Positions 35,982 to 47,003 are shown, counted from the first letter of the stretch. The stretch: DNA of 64,000 nt from Edaphosphingomonas laterariae (GCF_900188165.1 NZ_FZOS01000011.1:1-64000), one strand, 5' to 3'. The notes: generated by a model not told the origin, from the letters alone. Numbers and translations: made by a program.

Positions 35982-36920
35982 TTGCAGGATGTCTCCCCAG
36001 AATCACCGGAAGAACGCGCCAGGCGGCGCCCGGCATGGGACAGGCATCTCGATCGCGTCCGCCCCGGCACGCGCCCGTTCGAGATCGCCAAGCGGGTGAT
36101 CGTCGGCGTCTATTCCGATGGCTTCATCCATGCCGGCAATCTGGCTTATCTGTCGATGCTGGCGCTGTTCCCCTTCTTCATCATCCTGGCGGCGCTGGCC
36201 CAGGCGTTCGGGCGCGGGCCCGATACGGCGGTGGCGGTGGGCACCTTCCTTGCCAGCCTGCCGCCCACGGTGGCCGAATTGCTGCGCAAGCCGATCAACG
36301 ACGTGCTGGCGGCACGCGGCACCGGGCCGCTCTTGTGGTTCGGCGCGCTGGTCGGCCTGTGGACGGTGGGCAGCTTCGTCGAAACCATCCGCGATATCCT
36401 GCGCCGCGCTTATGGCACGCCTTATTCGCGCGGATTCCTGCATTATCGGCTGGGTTCGATCGGCATCATCGTGGTGTCGGTGATCGCCACGCTGACCGCC
36501 TTTTCGATGCAGGTGCTGATCACCGCCGCGCAGGAATTCGTGACGCGGTTGCTGCCCTTCGCCGGTGAAGCGCAATTGTGGATCGCCATTTCCCACCTCG
36601 TCCCGCTCGCGCTGATGGGCTTCGCGCTCTACGCGCTGATCTATTCGCTGACACCCAGCAAATATCGCTACACCGCCTGCCCGAAATGGCCCGGCGCGAT
36701 GTTCGTCACCTTCTGGTGGATCGGCGTGACGATGCTGCTGCCGCGCGCGCTGAGCATGCTGGGCGGGTATGACCTCACCTATGGCGGCCTGGCCGGCGTG
36801 ATCATTACGTTGCTTTTCTTCTGGTTGATCGGTTTCGGCCTGGTGATCGGCGCGAATATCAACGCGGCACTGGCGGAAATGCCCGAACCGGCGTTAAAGG
36901 GGCCTGCGTCACAAGGCTGA
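35982..36920 (+). CDS. YihY/BrkB family inner-membrane protein
   Basis: A 312-residue polytopic protein of the YihY/virulence factor BrkB family. It has six hydrophobic helices from about residue 45 (GNLAYLSMLALFPFFIILAA), the family motif GSFVETIRDILRRAYGTPYSR and TPSKYRYTACPKWPGA. The molecular function is not established; earlier annotation as RNase BN is considered wrong. The TTG start at 35982 is chosen because AAGG lies 7 bp upstream and an ATG at 35989 is out of frame. It follows the DnaJ-type gene by 34 bp and precedes fabI by 20 bp, so all may be cotranscribed. Confidence 0.88.
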   Translation: MQDVSPESPEERARRRPAWDRHLDRVRPGTRPFEIAKRVIVGVYSDGFIHAGNLAYLSMLALFPFFIILAALAQAFGRGPDTAVAVGTFLASLPPTVAELLRKPINDVLAARGTGPLLWFGALVGLWTVGSFVETIRDILRRAYGTPYSRGFLHYRLGSIGIIVVSVIATLTAFSMQVLITAAQEFVTRLLPFAGEAQLWIAISHLVPLALMGFALYALIYSLTPSKYRYTACPKWPGAMFVTFWWIGVTMLLPRALSMLGGYDLTYGGLAGVIITLLFFWLIGFGLVIGANINAALAEMPEPALKGPASQG

Positions 36921-36940
36921 ACAAGGCTGATGGAGTTAGA

Positions 36941-37743
36941 ATGACGGGCCTGATGGAAGGAAAGCGGGGACTCATCATGGGTCTCGCCAATGATCGCTCG
37001 CTTGCGTGGGGGATCGCCAAGGCGCTGCGCGCGCACGGGGCGGAGCTTGCCTTCAGCTATCAGGGCGAGGCGCTGGAAAAGCGCGTGCGCCCGCTGGCCG
37101 AAGAGCTGGGATCCGATTTCCTGATCGATTGCGACGTCGGCGACATGGCCGCGCTCGACACCGCGTTCGACACGCTGGCGGCGCGCTGGCCGACAATCGA
37201 CTTCGTGGTCCACGCCATCGGCTTTTCGGACAAGAATGAGCTGCGCGGGCTGTTCGTCGATACCAGCCTCGAAAATTTCCTGATGACGATGAACATCTCG
37301 GCTTATTCGTTCGTCGCCGTCACCAAGCGCGCGCGGGCGATGATGCCCAATGGCGGCTCGATCCTGACGCTCAGCTATTATGGCGCCGAAAAGGTGGTGC
37401 CGCATTACAACGTGATGGGCGTCGCCAAGGCCGCGCTGGAAACGTCGGTGAAATATCTGGCGATGGACCTCGGGCCGGAAAATATCCGCGTCAACGGCAT
37501 CTCCGCCGGGCCGATCAAGACGCTGGCCGCGTCGGGCATCGGCGATTTCCGCTACATCCTGAAGTGGAACGAGCTGAATTCGCCGCTGCGCCGCAACGTC
37601 ACGATCGAAGATGTCGGCGGTTCGGCGCTTTACCTGCTGTCCGATCTCGCATCGGGCGTCACCGGCGAAGTCCACCATGTCGATGCGGGCTATAACGTCA
37701 TCGGCATGAAGGCCGAGGACGCGCCGGACATCGCGCTCGCCTG

Positions 37744-37744
<1 letters not shown>
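36941..37744 (+). CDS. fabI: Enoyl-ACP reductase (NADH), FabI
   Basis: Reduces trans-2-enoyl-ACP in the last step of each fatty-acid elongation cycle. The 267 residues make an SDR-fold enzyme. The glycine-rich start is [17 protein letters not shown], and the catalytic pair Tyr156-x6-Lys163 (YNVMGVAK) falls at the same residue numbers as in E. coli Fab[12 protein letters not shown] is the substrate-binding loop region. This is the target family of triclosan-type inhibitors. The stop shares a base with the aroC start (TGATG), so translation is coupled. Confidence 0.97.
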
Positions 37745-38814
<1,070 letters not shown>

Positions 38815-38870
38815 CGATCCGGCGCGGCTGACGGCCCCATGCGGCCGAGCCGGCGGCCGGCCTTCTTATA

Positions 38871-39038
38871 TCAGGAGCGGCGGGCGCAGCCGTCGCGGTT
38901 TTCACGGTGCCACGGCGCGTCGAAATAGGCGCGGTGGAGCGGCTCGAACGTGTCCGTCACATTGCCGATCAGGCTGGAGATCCATCCGGCGATCGTGGAC
39001 GACGGACGTGCGGCATCATTGCGGAAATCGCGCTGCAT
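38871..39038 (-). CDS. Small 55-residue protein divergent from a LysR gene
   Basis: Not recognised. The 55 residues begin MQRDFRNDAARPSSTIAGWI, continue with SSLIGNVTDTFEPLHRAYFD and end Arg-rich. It has no signal peptide or clear membrane segment. It is supported by a proper AAGGA Shine-Dalgarno 9 bp before ATG 39038 and by its position: it diverges from a LysR regulator across 115 bp holding a palindrome. This is the classical place for a LysR target gene. Confidence 0.55.
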   Translation of the reverse strand: MQRDFRNDAARPSSTIAGWISSLIGNVTDTFEPLHRAYFDAPWHRENRDGCARRS

Positions 39039-39128
39039 CTTATTGATCCTTCGATTGTCGAAATTGCCCTTGGCCCATGCTGAATGCCCGATTCCGCGCG
39101 CACCGGCCAACAAAAGGGTCGACTGAGG

Positions 39129-39147
39129 TGATAAAGAGGGCTTATCA
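39129..39147. promoter_or_regulatory. LysR-type palindromic box
   Basis: TGATAA (39129-39134), AGAGGGC, TTATCA (39142-39147) is a perfect 6-7-6 palindrome containing the T-N11-A pattern of LysR regulators. It ends 6 bp before the LysR ATG, so binding there would also block its own translation start region. It is shared with the divergent small gene. Confidence 0.6.
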
Positions 39148-39153
39148 ACTCGC

Positions 39154-40101
39154 ATGCGCAGGATTCCCCCGCTGACCGCCGTCCGTGTTTTCGAGGCCGC
39201 TGCCCGGCACGAGAATTTCACGGCCGCCGCGCAGGAACTGGGGATGACGCAGGCGGCGGTCAGCTATCAGATCCGCCTGCTGGAGGAGCGGCTGGGCGTG
39301 CCGCTGTTCGCGCGGGCGAAGCGCCGGGTGGTGCTGACCGATGCGGGCCGCAAGGTCGCGCCCACGATATCGGGCGCGTTCGACACGCTGCACGATGCGT
39401 TCGCCAGCCTCGCATCCGACGATGCCGGGGTGTTGAAGATCACCTGCGCGACGACCTTTGCGTCGCACTGGCTGGCGCCGCGGCTGGGCCGGTTCCAGAT
39501 GGCGCGGCCCGACCTGGCGGTGAGCCTGCACGCCGGCAACGAGGTGCTCGATCTCGCGCGCGAGGAGGTCGATGTCGGCATCCGCACCGGCTATGGCGAC
39601 TGGCCGGGCCTGCGCGCGCATTTCCTGTTCCGGCTGCATTTCACGCCGGTGTGCAGCCCGGCCTATCTGGCGGCGCATCCGCTGAACGCGCCGGCCGATC
39701 TGCTGGCGGTGAACCGGCTGAGCCCGGACGATCTGTGGTGGAAGCAATGGTTCGCCGCGGCCGGTGTCGCCGTGCCGGATGGACCGCGACGGCCGGGCAT
39801 CCGCCTCGATTCCCAGGTGCTGGAGGCGAGCACGGCGATGGCCGGGCATGGGGCGGCGATCGTCAGCCCGCTCTATCTGGAACAGGAACTGGCGGCCGGC
39901 CGGCTGGTCCAGCCCTTTCCGCTGATCGCGTTCGAGGGGCCGAGCTTCTGGCTGGTCCATACCGAACAGCGCCGCAACGTGCCCAAGATCGCCGCCTTCC
40001 GGGATTGGGTGCTGGAGGAGATTGCCGCGCAGGCCGCGTTGGACGGCAATGGCGTGTTCCTGAAGCCGGCGGCGGACGAGCGGACGGCCGATCCGCTGTA
40101 A
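39154..40101 (+). CDS. LysR-family regulator (GcvA-like)
   Basis: A 315-residue transcription regulator. The winged helix-turn-helix at about residues 1-65 (PPLTAVRVFEAAARHENFTA then AAQELGMTQAAVSYQIRLLE) is of the GcvA subgroup. The effector domain of two alpha/beta lobes starts with LKITCATTFASHWLAPRL and includes LLAVNRLSPDDLWWKQWFAA. The ligand is unknown. Likely targets are itself and the divergent 55-residue gene, through the palindrome at 39129-39147. Expression may depend on that operator because it sits in the leader. Confidence 0.9.
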   Translation: MRRIPPLTAVRVFEAAARHENFTAAAQELGMTQAAVSYQIRLLEERLGVPLFARAKRRVVLTDAGRKVAPTISGAFDTLHDAFASLASDDAGVLKITCATTFASHWLAPRLGRFQMARPDLAVSLHAGNEVLDLAREEVDVGIRTGYGDWPGLRAHFLFRLHFTPVCSPAYLAAHPLNAPADLLAVNRLSPDDLWWKQWFAAAGVAVPDGPRRPGIRLDSQVLEASTAMAGHGAAIVSPLYLEQELAAGRLVQPFPLIAFEGPSFWLVHTEQRRNVPKIAAFRDWVLEEIAAQAALDGNGVFLKPAADERTADPL

Positions 40102-40153
40102 CCCGAACCCGCGTTCGTGCGTTTGTCTGCCATATCCCGTGGGAGACGTTTCG

Positions 40154-40417
40154 ATGCGCAGGCAAATCGCGCTGGGCCTGCTGCTGCTGGCAGTGCCGAT
40201 CCTGGCGATCGCGCAGAATGCGCCGGCACCGCCCGACCGGCCCGGCCCCGACCAGCCAGGCCCCGATCAGCCCGGCAATACGGCGGACAACCCGTTGAGC
40301 AACAGCAATTGGGGCAATTCGGCCGAACCCGTGCCGGCGGCCGATGATCCGCTGATCAACAATATGATCGATGGCGAGCGGCCGGAATCGCCGCAACGGT
40401 CGGCCGCGCCCCGCTAA
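40154..40417 (+). CDS. Small secreted Pro-rich hypothetical protein
   Basis: No family recognised. The 87 residues have a clear signal peptide (about 1-20, RRQIALGLLLLAVPILAIAQ), then a Pro/Asp/Gly-rich low-complexity stretch with PGPDQ repeated twice, and an Asn-rich middle. The start at ATG 40154 follows GGGAG. It lies 52 bp after the LysR gene on the same strand and ahead of parC. Probably periplasmic or surface-exposed; role unknown. Confidence 0.65.
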   Translation: MRRQIALGLLLLAVPILAIAQNAPAPPDRPGPDQPGPDQPGNTADNPLSNSNWGNSAEPVPAADDPLINNMIDGERPESPQRSAAPR

Positions 40418-40488
40418 CCCTGTTCGGGCGGCAGGCATAAGGCAAAACGCCCTCGCACAGCGCCGAACGCGCTGCTATCCCCTTGGCC

Positions 40489-42738
40489 ATGACCGCATCT
40501 GCCGAGCCGATCGACCTCATCACCGAAGCCCCGTTCGATAGCGCGCTGTCCGACCGCTACCTTGTCTATGCGCTGTCGACGATCACGGCGCGATCGCTGC
40601 CGGACGTGCGCGACGGGCTGAAGCCGGTCCACCGCCGGCTGCTGTGGGCGATGCGGCTGCTGAAGCTGGATCCGGCGGCGGCCTATAAGAAATGCGCCCG
40701 CGTGGTGGGCGATACGATCGGCAAATATCACCCGCATGGCGATCAGTCGGTCTATGACGCGATGGTCCGTCTCGCGCAGGATTTCTCGCTGCGTTATCCG
40801 CTCGTCGACGGGCAGGGCAATTTCGGCAATATCGATGGCGATAATGCTGCGGCCTATCGCTACACCGAAGCGCGGCTGACGGCTTCGGCGATCGATCTGA
40901 TGGCGGGGCTGGACGAAGGCACCGTCGATTTCCGCCCGACCTATAATGGCGAGGAGGAAGAGCCCGAAATCTTCCCCGGCCTGTTCCCCAATCTGCTGGC
41001 CAATGGCGCGAGCGGGATCGCGGTGGGCATGGCGACGTCGATCCCGTCGCACAATGTGGCCGAACTGATCGACGCGGTGACGCTGCTGATCGACCAGCCC
41101 GAGGCGCCTGACAGCGAATTGATGCAGTTCGTGAAGGGCCCCGATTTCCCGACGGGCGGCGTGATCGTCGACAGTGCGGCGGCGATCGCGGAGGCCTATG
41201 CCACCGGCCGGGGCGGCTTTCGCGTGCGGGCGCGCTGGTCGATCGAGGATCAGGGGCGCGGCACCTGGACGGCGATCATCCACGAAATCCCCTATCAGAC
41301 GCCCAAGGCGAAGCTGATCGAGGAGATCGCGGCGCTGATCAACGACAAGAAGCTGCCGATCCTGGCCGACATCCGCGATGAATCGGACGAACAGGTGCGG
41401 ATCGTGCTCGAACCGCGTTCGCGCACGGTGGATCCGCAGGTGCTGATGGACGGCCTGTTCCGCCTGACCGCGCTGGAATCGCGCGTGTCGCTCAACCTCA
41501 ACGTGCTCGATGCCCAGCGCACGCCGCGCGTGATGAGCCTGAAGCAGGCGCTGGCCGAATGGCTGGCGCACCAGTTCGAAGTGCTCGTCCGCCGATCGCA
41601 GCACCGGCTGGCCAAGATCGACGACCGGATCGAGTTGCTCGACGGCTATATCATCACCTATCTCAACCTCGATCGCGTGATCCAGATCATCCGCGAGGAG
41701 GACGAGCCCAAGCCGGTGCTGATGGCGGAATTCTCGCTGACCGACCGCCAGGCCGAAGCGATCCTCAACATGCGGCTGCGTTCCTTGCGCAAGCTGGAGG
41801 AGATGGAGCTGAAGCGCGAGCGCGATGCGCTGGACGAGGAACGCAAGGGCCTGGTCGCGCTGATCGAAAGCCCGGCGCGGCAGAAGACGCGGATGAAGAA
41901 GGATCTCGCCAAGCTGCGCGATCGCTATGGCCCGGAAACCGAGCTGGGCCGGCGGCGCACGCTGATCGAGGAAGCAGCGCCCGCGCGCGAGATTCCGCTG
42001 GAAGCGATGATCGAGCGCGAGCCGATCACCGTCATCCTGTCGCAGCGCGGCTGGATCCGCGCGATGAAGGGGCATAACGACCTCGCTTCGGCCGATGCGC
42101 TGAAGTTCAAGGAAGGCGATGGCCCGCTGTTCGCCTTCCACGCGCAGACCACCGACAAGCTGCTGCTCGCCACCGAAACCGGGCGTTTCTACACGCTGGC
42201 GGCCGACAAGCTGCCGGGCGGACGCGGCTTTGGCGAGCCGGTGCGGCTGATGGTGGATATCGAGAGCGAGGCGCCGCCGGTGGCGCTGCTGCCCGCCAGC
42301 GCCAGCGCGCGGCTGTTGCTGGCGGCGTCCGACGGGCGCGGCTTCCTGGGCACGACCGCCGACATCGTTGCCGAAACCCGCAAGGGCAAGCAGGTGGTGA
42401 ACCTGCGCACCGGCGCCAAGCTGCGGATCGTGCGGGCGGTGCCGGCGGATGCCGATTATATCGCGGTGATCGGCGAGAATCGGAAGCTCGTCGTCTTCCC
42501 GATTGGCGAGATGCCGGAAATGACGCGCGGCGCCGGCGTGCAGTTGCAGCGTTATCGCGACGGTGGCCTGTCCGACGCGCTGGCCTTCCGCTTCGAACAG
42601 GGGCTGAGCTGGGCGATGGGCGGCGAAACCGGCCGGACCCGCACCGAGGGCGACATGACCCCGTGGCGCACGGCGCGTGGCGCAGGCGGCCGGATGCCGC
42701 CCATCGGCTTCCCGCGCGACAACCGTTTCGAGGGGTGA
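40489..42738 (+). CDS. parC: DNA topoisomerase IV subunit A
   Basis: The DNA-cleaving subunit of topoisomerase IV, which decatenates daughter chromosomes with ParE. It has 749 residues. The quinolone-region helix reads [20 protein letters not shown], and the catalytic tyrosine is Tyr125 in [11 protein letters not shown] coiled-coil region (about 410-480) is followed by a degenerate beta-pinwheel C-terminal domain. No GyrA box (QRRGGKG) is seen, which favours ParC over GyrA. ATG 40489 is chosen; a TTG two codons earlier is in frame. Monocistronic, parE not adjacent. Confidence 0.95.
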   Translation: MTASAEPIDLITEAPFDSALSDRYLVYALSTITARSLPDVRDGLKPVHRRLLWAMRLLKLDPAAAYKKCARVVGDTIGKYHPHGDQSVYDAMVRLAQDFSLRYPLVDGQGNFGNIDGDNAAAYRYTEARLTASAIDLMAGLDEGTVDFRPTYNGEEEEPEIFPGLFPNLLANGASGIAVGMATSIPSHNVAELIDAVTLLIDQPEAPDSELMQFVKGPDFPTGGVIVDSAAAIAEAYATGRGGFRVRARWSIEDQGRGTWTAIIHEIPYQTPKAKLIEEIAALINDKKLPILADIRDESDEQVRIVLEPRSRTVDPQVLMDGLFRLTALESRVSLNLNVLDAQRTPRVMSLKQALAEWLAHQFEVLVRRSQHRLAKIDDRIELLDGYIITYLNLDRVIQIIREEDEPKPVLMAEFSLTDRQAEAILNMRLRSLRKLEEMELKRERDALDEERKGLVALIESPARQKTRMKKDLAKLRDRYGPETELGRRRTLIEEAAPAREIPLEAMIEREPITVILSQRGWIRAMKGHNDLASADALKFKEGDGPLFAFHAQTTDKLLLATETGRFYTLAADKLPGGRGFGEPVRLMVDIESEAPPVALLPASASARLLLAASDGRGFLGTTADIVAETRKGKQVVNLRTGAKLRIVRAVPADADYIAVIGENRKLVVFPIGEMPEMTRGAGVQLQRYRDGGLSDALAFRFEQGLSWAMGGETGRTRTEGDMTPWRTARGAGGRMPPIGFPRDNRFEG

Positions 42739-42815
42739 GCGGGGCGCTGCCGATCGCTTCCGGGAAAGTGTCGTAGATTCCGTCGCTTCGGCCCGGCTTG
42801 AGCTAAAGCAAGAAT

Positions 42816-42831
42816 TAACCGTCTCGGGTTA
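42816..42831. promoter_or_regulatory. Small inverted repeat in the leader of the GGDEF-EAL gene
   Basis: TAACC (42816-42820), 6 bp, GGTTA (42827-42831): a perfect 5-6-5 repeat ending 13 bp before the start codon, in a leader with no clear Shine-Dalgarno sequence. It could be an operator or a translation-limiting hairpin; the evidence is thin. Confidence 0.3.
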
Positions 42832-42843
42832 TGGCTCTCCACC

Positions 42844-44622
42844 ATGCAGGTCGAGCCACATCGCAGCGAACTGGCCGCTATGGTGGACGAGACGATGGAA
42901 TTCCCCATCGTCCGCGAGATCGCGCGCGTCGAGGAACTGGCGACGATCGAGCTTATACGCCGCGCCCGGCAGGAATATCTGAATGCGCTGCCGATCGCCG
43001 CGGCGATCGTGACCGAACAACTGGATGGCACGGTCGAGATACTGGGGAACGAGCAGTTCCAGGTGCTCGACGCGATTTCCGGCGCCATTCCGATTCGCCC
43101 CGGCGCGACATTGCCGCTGGTGGAGCGCGAGCCGGTGCAGACCGCGCTCGCCGATTTCCTGCGCGGCAGCGCGCGGGCGCATGAATTTGCCTGGCAGGAT
43201 GGCGAAGGCGTGGGCGGGCGCCACTTCGTCGTCCGCTTCGGCCGGCTGGCGGCTTATGAGGATGGCACGCGGCGTTGCGTGCTTTCGCTGATCGACCGCA
43301 CCGCCGAAGTGGAGAATGAACGCAGCCTGCGGGCGGAAATGACGCATGACAGCCTGACCGGGCTGCCCAACCGCGTCGCATTCAATGAAGCGGTCGAATC
43401 CGTCCTGGAGGCGGATGCGGGGATGGCGGGGCATGCGGTGCTCGTTGTCGATCTCACCCGCTTCAGCCGTATCAATGAAAGCATGGGTTCGATCGCCGGC
43501 GACGAACTGATCATCACCGTGGCGCGCCGGATGATCGCGTCGCTCCGCGCAGGCGACCTGCTGGCGCGAATCGGCGGCGACGAATTCGCGATCCTGCTCA
43601 AGCTGGCGGACGGGCCGGGCGATGCGCTGCACGCGGCCCGCCGCATCCAGGCGACGATGACCGCGCCCTTCCGCATTTCCGACCTGGAAATCCGCATCGA
43701 CTGCGCGATCGGCTGTGCGCTGGTGAGCGATCAGATCGGCGGCGCCGAGGATCTGGTGCGCAACGCGCAATTCGCGCTCAAGCGGGCCAAGGGCTCCGGC
43801 CGGGTCGAGGTCTATCAGCCGGGCGAGGTGAGCAAGGCTCGCCACCGCTTCAGCCTGGAAACCGAATTGCGCCGCGCGATCGAGAGCGATTCGCTGACCC
43901 TGGCCTTCCAGCCGCTCGTCAACCTGCAGACCAACAAGGTGGCCGGGTTCGAGGCGCTCGCTCGTTGGGAGCATGAGGCGCTGGGGCTGATTTCGCCGAC
44001 CGAGTTCATCCCCGTGGCCGAAGAATCGGGGCTGATCGTGCCGCTCGGCCGCTGGGCGCTGGAAACCGCGCTGGCGACGCTGGCGCGCTGGGACGCCGAA
44101 CATGGCGCGCCGCTGCCCATCCATGTCGGGGTCAATGTCTCCGCCATCCAGCTTGCCCGCGACGATGTGTCGAGCGCGGTCGAGAACGCGTTGCGCCGTT
44201 CGGGCCTGCGCGGCGACCGGTTGACGCTGGAACTGACCGAAAGCGCGATCGTGCAGGATCCCGAACGTGCCACCCGCACGCTGCAGGGGCTGAAGGGGCT
44301 GGATGCGAAGATCGCGATGGACGATTTCGGCACCGGCTATTCATCGCTTGCTTATCTGCAGCGCCTGCCGATCGACATATTGAAGATCGACCGCAGCTTT
44401 GTCACCGGGATGCTGGGCGACCGCGACTCGGTGGCGATCGTCCGCGCCGTGCTCGGGCTGGCCGACGCGCTGGGCATGGACACCACGGCCGAGGGTGTCG
44501 AGACGATCGAACTCGCCCACACGCTTTCGGCGCTCGGCTGCGGCTGCGGCCAGGGTTTCTACTTCGCCCGGCCACTTTCGGCCGGCGAGGCGCTGCCTTA
44601 CTGGCGTTCGCGCAGCGCCTGA
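42844..44622 (+). CDS. PAS-like/GGDEF/EAL cyclic di-GMP turnover protein
   Basis: A 592-residue soluble protein. An N-terminal PAS-like sensory region (about 40-160) precedes a GGDEF domain (about 165-325) with DSLTGLPNRVAFN, the active site IGGDEF and, upstream of it, an intact inhibitory site RAGD (RxxD). The EAL domain (about 335-580) retains FEALARW, the acidic NVSA and ELTE pieces, and DDFGTGYSSLAYLQRLPID. Both activities look possible: synthesis and hydrolysis of cyclic di-GMP. No membrane segment is seen. Its last 25 bp overlap the convergent cca gene. Confidence 0.93.
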   Translation: MQVEPHRSELAAMVDETMEFPIVREIARVEELATIELIRRARQEYLNALPIAAAIVTEQLDGTVEILGNEQFQVLDAISGAIPIRPGATLPLVEREPVQTALADFLRGSARAHEFAWQDGEGVGGRHFVVRFGRLAAYEDGTRRCVLSLIDRTAEVENERSLRAEMTHDSLTGLPNRVAFNEAVESVLEADAGMAGHAVLVVDLTRFSRINESMGSIAGDELIITVARRMIASLRAGDLLARIGGDEFAILLKLADGPGDALHAARRIQATMTAPFRISDLEIRIDCAIGCALVSDQIGGAEDLVRNAQFALKRAKGSGRVEVYQPGEVSKARHRFSLETELRRAIESDSLTLAFQPLVNLQTNKVAGFEALARWEHEALGLISPTEFIPVAEESGLIVPLGRWALETALATLARWDAEHGAPLPIHVGVNVSAIQLARDDVSSAVENALRRSGLRGDRLTLELTESAIVQDPERATRTLQGLKGLDAKIAMDDFGTGYSSLAYLQRLPIDILKIDRSFVTGMLGDRDSVAIVRAVLGLADALGMDTTAEGVETIELAHTLSALGCGCGQGFYFARPLSAGEALPYWRSRSA

Positions 44623-45818
44623 TCGACCGCGGCTTCGGCGGCGTTTTTCACCCATTGTTCGTCGGGAAAGCCGGCATCGAGCCAGTCGCGCTCGATCGCC
44701 TGCAACGCGGCCGCCACCTGCGGGCCGGGGCGCAGGCCGAGCTTGACGAGATCGCCGCCCTTGATCGGGAATTGCGGGCGCTGCCAGCCGTCGAGCGCGG
44801 CGATCGCGGCCGCCAGTTCGGCATCATCGGCATCCGACAGCAGCAGCAGATCGACCGCCGCCTGCGGCTGGCGATAAGCGAGCGGAACCGGCGCGGTGCC
44901 GGGCGAGGGTGGCGCGGCAAGCAGTTCGAGCCGGCCGCGCGCCGCGTTGGACAGGCGGAGCCGCGACGCGACCTGGAAGGCGACAGCGGGATCGCGCGGC
45001 AGCAGCGCCGCCAGCCGGCGCACCGCATCGGGCGCGGCATGGGCGATCGGCTCGCGCGCGATCAGCCGGGCGAGGCGGGCGACGCCGTCCCCGTCGATTT
45101 CGGGCAGCACCGGCGCGAAGATCCCTTCATCGTGCATCAAGGCGATGGTCGGATGGGGATCGGGCAGCGCAAGCAGCTTGGTCAGTTCGTCGGCAATCCG
45201 TTCGCGCGACAACGCCATCAGGTCATTTGCGCGCGCGGCGCAGGCGGCGAGGCCTGCCGCATCGGGCGCGCCCTTGCCGAAGCGCGCGTGGAAGCGGAAG
45301 AAGCGCAGGATACGCAGATGATCCTCGGCAATGCGGGTCAGCGGATCGCCGATAAAGCGGATATGGCCATTGGCCAGATCGTCGATCCCGCCGAAATAAT
45401 CGGTAACGCTGCCGTCGATCGGGCTGGCGAACAGCGCGTTGATCGTGAAATCGCGGCGTTCGGCATCCTCGCGCCAATTGTCGGTGAAGGCGACGGTGGC
45501 GCGCCGCCCGTCGGTGGAAACGTCGCGGCGCAGCGTCGTCACCTCCACCGTCGCGCCATCGGGCAGCACGGCGGTGATCGTGCCGTGGGCAAGGCCGGTG
45601 GGCACCGCCTTGAACCCGGCCTTGCGCACGCGCTTCACCACCTCTTCGGGCGCGAGCGCGGTGGCGCAATCGACATCGGAAACGGGGAGGCCGAGCAGCG
45701 TATCGCGCACCGCCCCGCCGACATAGCGGGTGGCATCATCGGCGGCGCCCAGCGCGGCCAGCAGTTCGGCAAGCCCGGCGCGGTTGCGCCAGGGGGCATC
45801 GGGAAGTCGGGTGGTCAT
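44598..45818 (-). CDS. cca: CCA tRNA nucleotidyltransferase / poly(A) polymerase family
   Basis: Adds or repairs the 3' CCA end of tRNAs. The 406 residues belong to the class II nucleotidyltransferase fold: RYVGGAVRDTLLGLPVSDVD gives the G-G-x-V-R-D phosphate motif and the DxD metal pair, followed by RRDFTINALF and DPLTRIAEDHLRILRFFRFH. A poly(A) polymerase role cannot be fully excluded, since the families are close. ATG 45818 overlaps the stop of the CoA pyrophosphatase as ATGA. Last gene of a three-gene operon (DUF1285, NUDIX, cca). Confidence 0.92.
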   Translation of the reverse strand: MTTRLPDAPWRNRAGLAELLAALGAADDATRYVGGAVRDTLLGLPVSDVDCATALAPEEVVKRVRKAGFKAVPTGLAHGTITAVLPDGATVEVTTLRRDVSTDGRRATVAFTDNWREDAERRDFTINALFASPIDGSVTDYFGGIDDLANGHIRFIGDPLTRIAEDHLRILRFFRFHARFGKGAPDAAGLAACAARANDLMALSRERIADELTKLLALPDPHPTIALMHDEGIFAPVLPEIDGDGVARLARLIAREPIAHAAPDAVRRLAALLPRDPAVAFQVASRLRLSNAARGRLELLAAPPSPGTAPVPLAYRQPQAAVDLLLLSDADDAELAAAIAALDGWQRPQFPIKGGDLVKLGLRPGPQVAAALQAIERDWLDAGFPDEQWVKNAAEAAVDQALRERQ

Positions 45819-46417
45819 GCGGGGTAAGCGAGCCTGCGGGCAAGGTTGACGATCATCGCGGCGGTGGCGCCCCAGATGCGCCGATCCTGCCATGTGATCT
45901 CGAAAAAGCGGCGTTCACGCCCCTGCCATTCCACCGCCTGCTCGATGTGATTCATCGGCTCCAGCAGAAAGGAGAGGGGGATTTCGAAGATGTCGGCCAC
46001 CTCGGTCGGCTGGGCGATCAGCGGCAGATCCGGCGGCAGCACGCCGATCACCGGCGTCACATCATATCCCGTGATCGTGCGGTAGCGATCGACCGTGCCG
46101 ACCACATCGACATGGGCGCGCGGCAGGCCGATCTCCTCCTCCGCCTCGCGCAAGGCCGCGCCGATCACGCCATCGTCGCCGGGATCGACCCGGCCGCCGG
46201 GAAAGGCGATCTGGCCGGCATGGCGCCGCATGGTTTCCGGCCGCAGGATCATCAGGATCGTGGGATCGACCCGATCGACGAAGGGGACGAGCACGGCCGC
46301 CGGCACGATCTGTTCGCCGGCGCGCAGCGCGAAATCGGCATCGTCATGTTCCAGCAGGATCGGATCGCGCGCCTGCCCGTCGGCAAGCGCGGTGCGGAGG
46401 CGGGTGGCGAGCATCAT
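45815..46417 (-). CDS. CoA pyrophosphatase (NUDIX)
   Basis: Probably splits coenzyme A or its oxidised/acyl forms into phosphopantetheine and 3',5'-ADP. It has 200 residues. The CoA-specific motif RPETMRRHAGQIAFPGG runs directly into the NUDIX box with REAEEEIGL, the metal-binding glutamates. The start is the ATG at 46417, which overlaps the DUF1285 stop as ATGA; a second ATG follows immediately. Middle gene of the DUF1285-NUDIX-cca operon. Confidence 0.92.
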   Translation of the reverse strand: MMLATRLRTALADGQARDPILLEHDDADFALRAGEQIVPAAVLVPFVDRVDPTILMILRPETMRRHAGQIAFPGGRVDPGDDGVIGAALREAEEEIGLPRAHVDVVGTVDRYRTITGYDVTPVIGVLPPDLPLIAQPTEVADIFEIPLSFLLEPMNHIEQAVEWQGRERRFFEITWQDRRIWGATAAMIVNLARRLAYPA

Positions 46418-46986
46418 GGCGCGGGCTCCAGCGGAAAGAAGGCGCCGCCGCTCCACAGGCCGGGCGGATCGGCGCCCTCGTCGATCGCGATATTGGCCAG
46501 TTCATAATAAACCGGCCGGGCGATCAACGCCTCCAGCCCGCCGCGCACGGCGAGATAGGGGTGGGGGCCATCGCCCTTGTCCTCGAAACGGAGCGGATGT
46601 TCGGGCCCGGCGACCACCATGTCGCCGGTGTTGAGGCGGAAGGCCATGCGGCGATCGGCGCCTTCGCCTTCGCTTTGGAGTTCGACCGCGACGAACGCGG
46701 CATCATCCACGTCGATATCCAGCTTTTCCACCGGCGTGACGAGCACATGGCGGCCATCGGGCTCGCGCCGCAGGATGCTGGCGAACAACCGCACCATCGC
46801 CTGCCGCCCGATCGGCGAGCCCTGATGGAACCAGGTGCCGTCGCGCGCGATCCGCATATCGCTGTGCCCGCAATGCGCCGGATTCCACTTTTCCACCGGC
46901 GGCAACTTCCGCTCGGCGGCCAGCCGGGCGATTTCGGCGAGCGAAAGGCCGGTCAGATCCTCTGGCGGGGGGCTGGTTTCAGGCAT
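46414..46986 (-). CDS. DUF1285 family protein
   Basis: A 190-residue protein of the DUF1285 family, recognised from WNPAHCGHSDMRIARDGTWF, GSPIGRQAMVRLFASILRRE and the C-terminal acidic beta-rich half. No biochemical function is established. First gene of an operon with a CoA pyrophosphatase and cca, coupled by an ATGA overlap. Two copies of the 44-bp nested-hairpin repeat lie 18-123 bp upstream of its start and could form part of its leader. Confidence 0.85.
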   Translation of the reverse strand: MPETSPPPEDLTGLSLAEIARLAAERKLPPVEKWNPAHCGHSDMRIARDGTWFHQGSPIGRQAMVRLFASILRREPDGRHVLVTPVEKLDIDVDDAAFVAVELQSEGEGADRRMAFRLNTGDMVVAGPEHPLRFEDKGDGPHPYLAVRGGLEALIARPVYYELANIAIDEGADPPGLWSGGAFFPLEPAP

Positions 46987-47003
46987 GACGCCATCCGCTT
47001 AGA

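Noticed and set aside
42795-42835. CtrA-type site (TTAA-N7-TTAA) before the GGDEF-EAL gene
   Set aside because: The two half-sites are not present at the right spacing; only a TAACC-N6-GGTTA repeat is supported.
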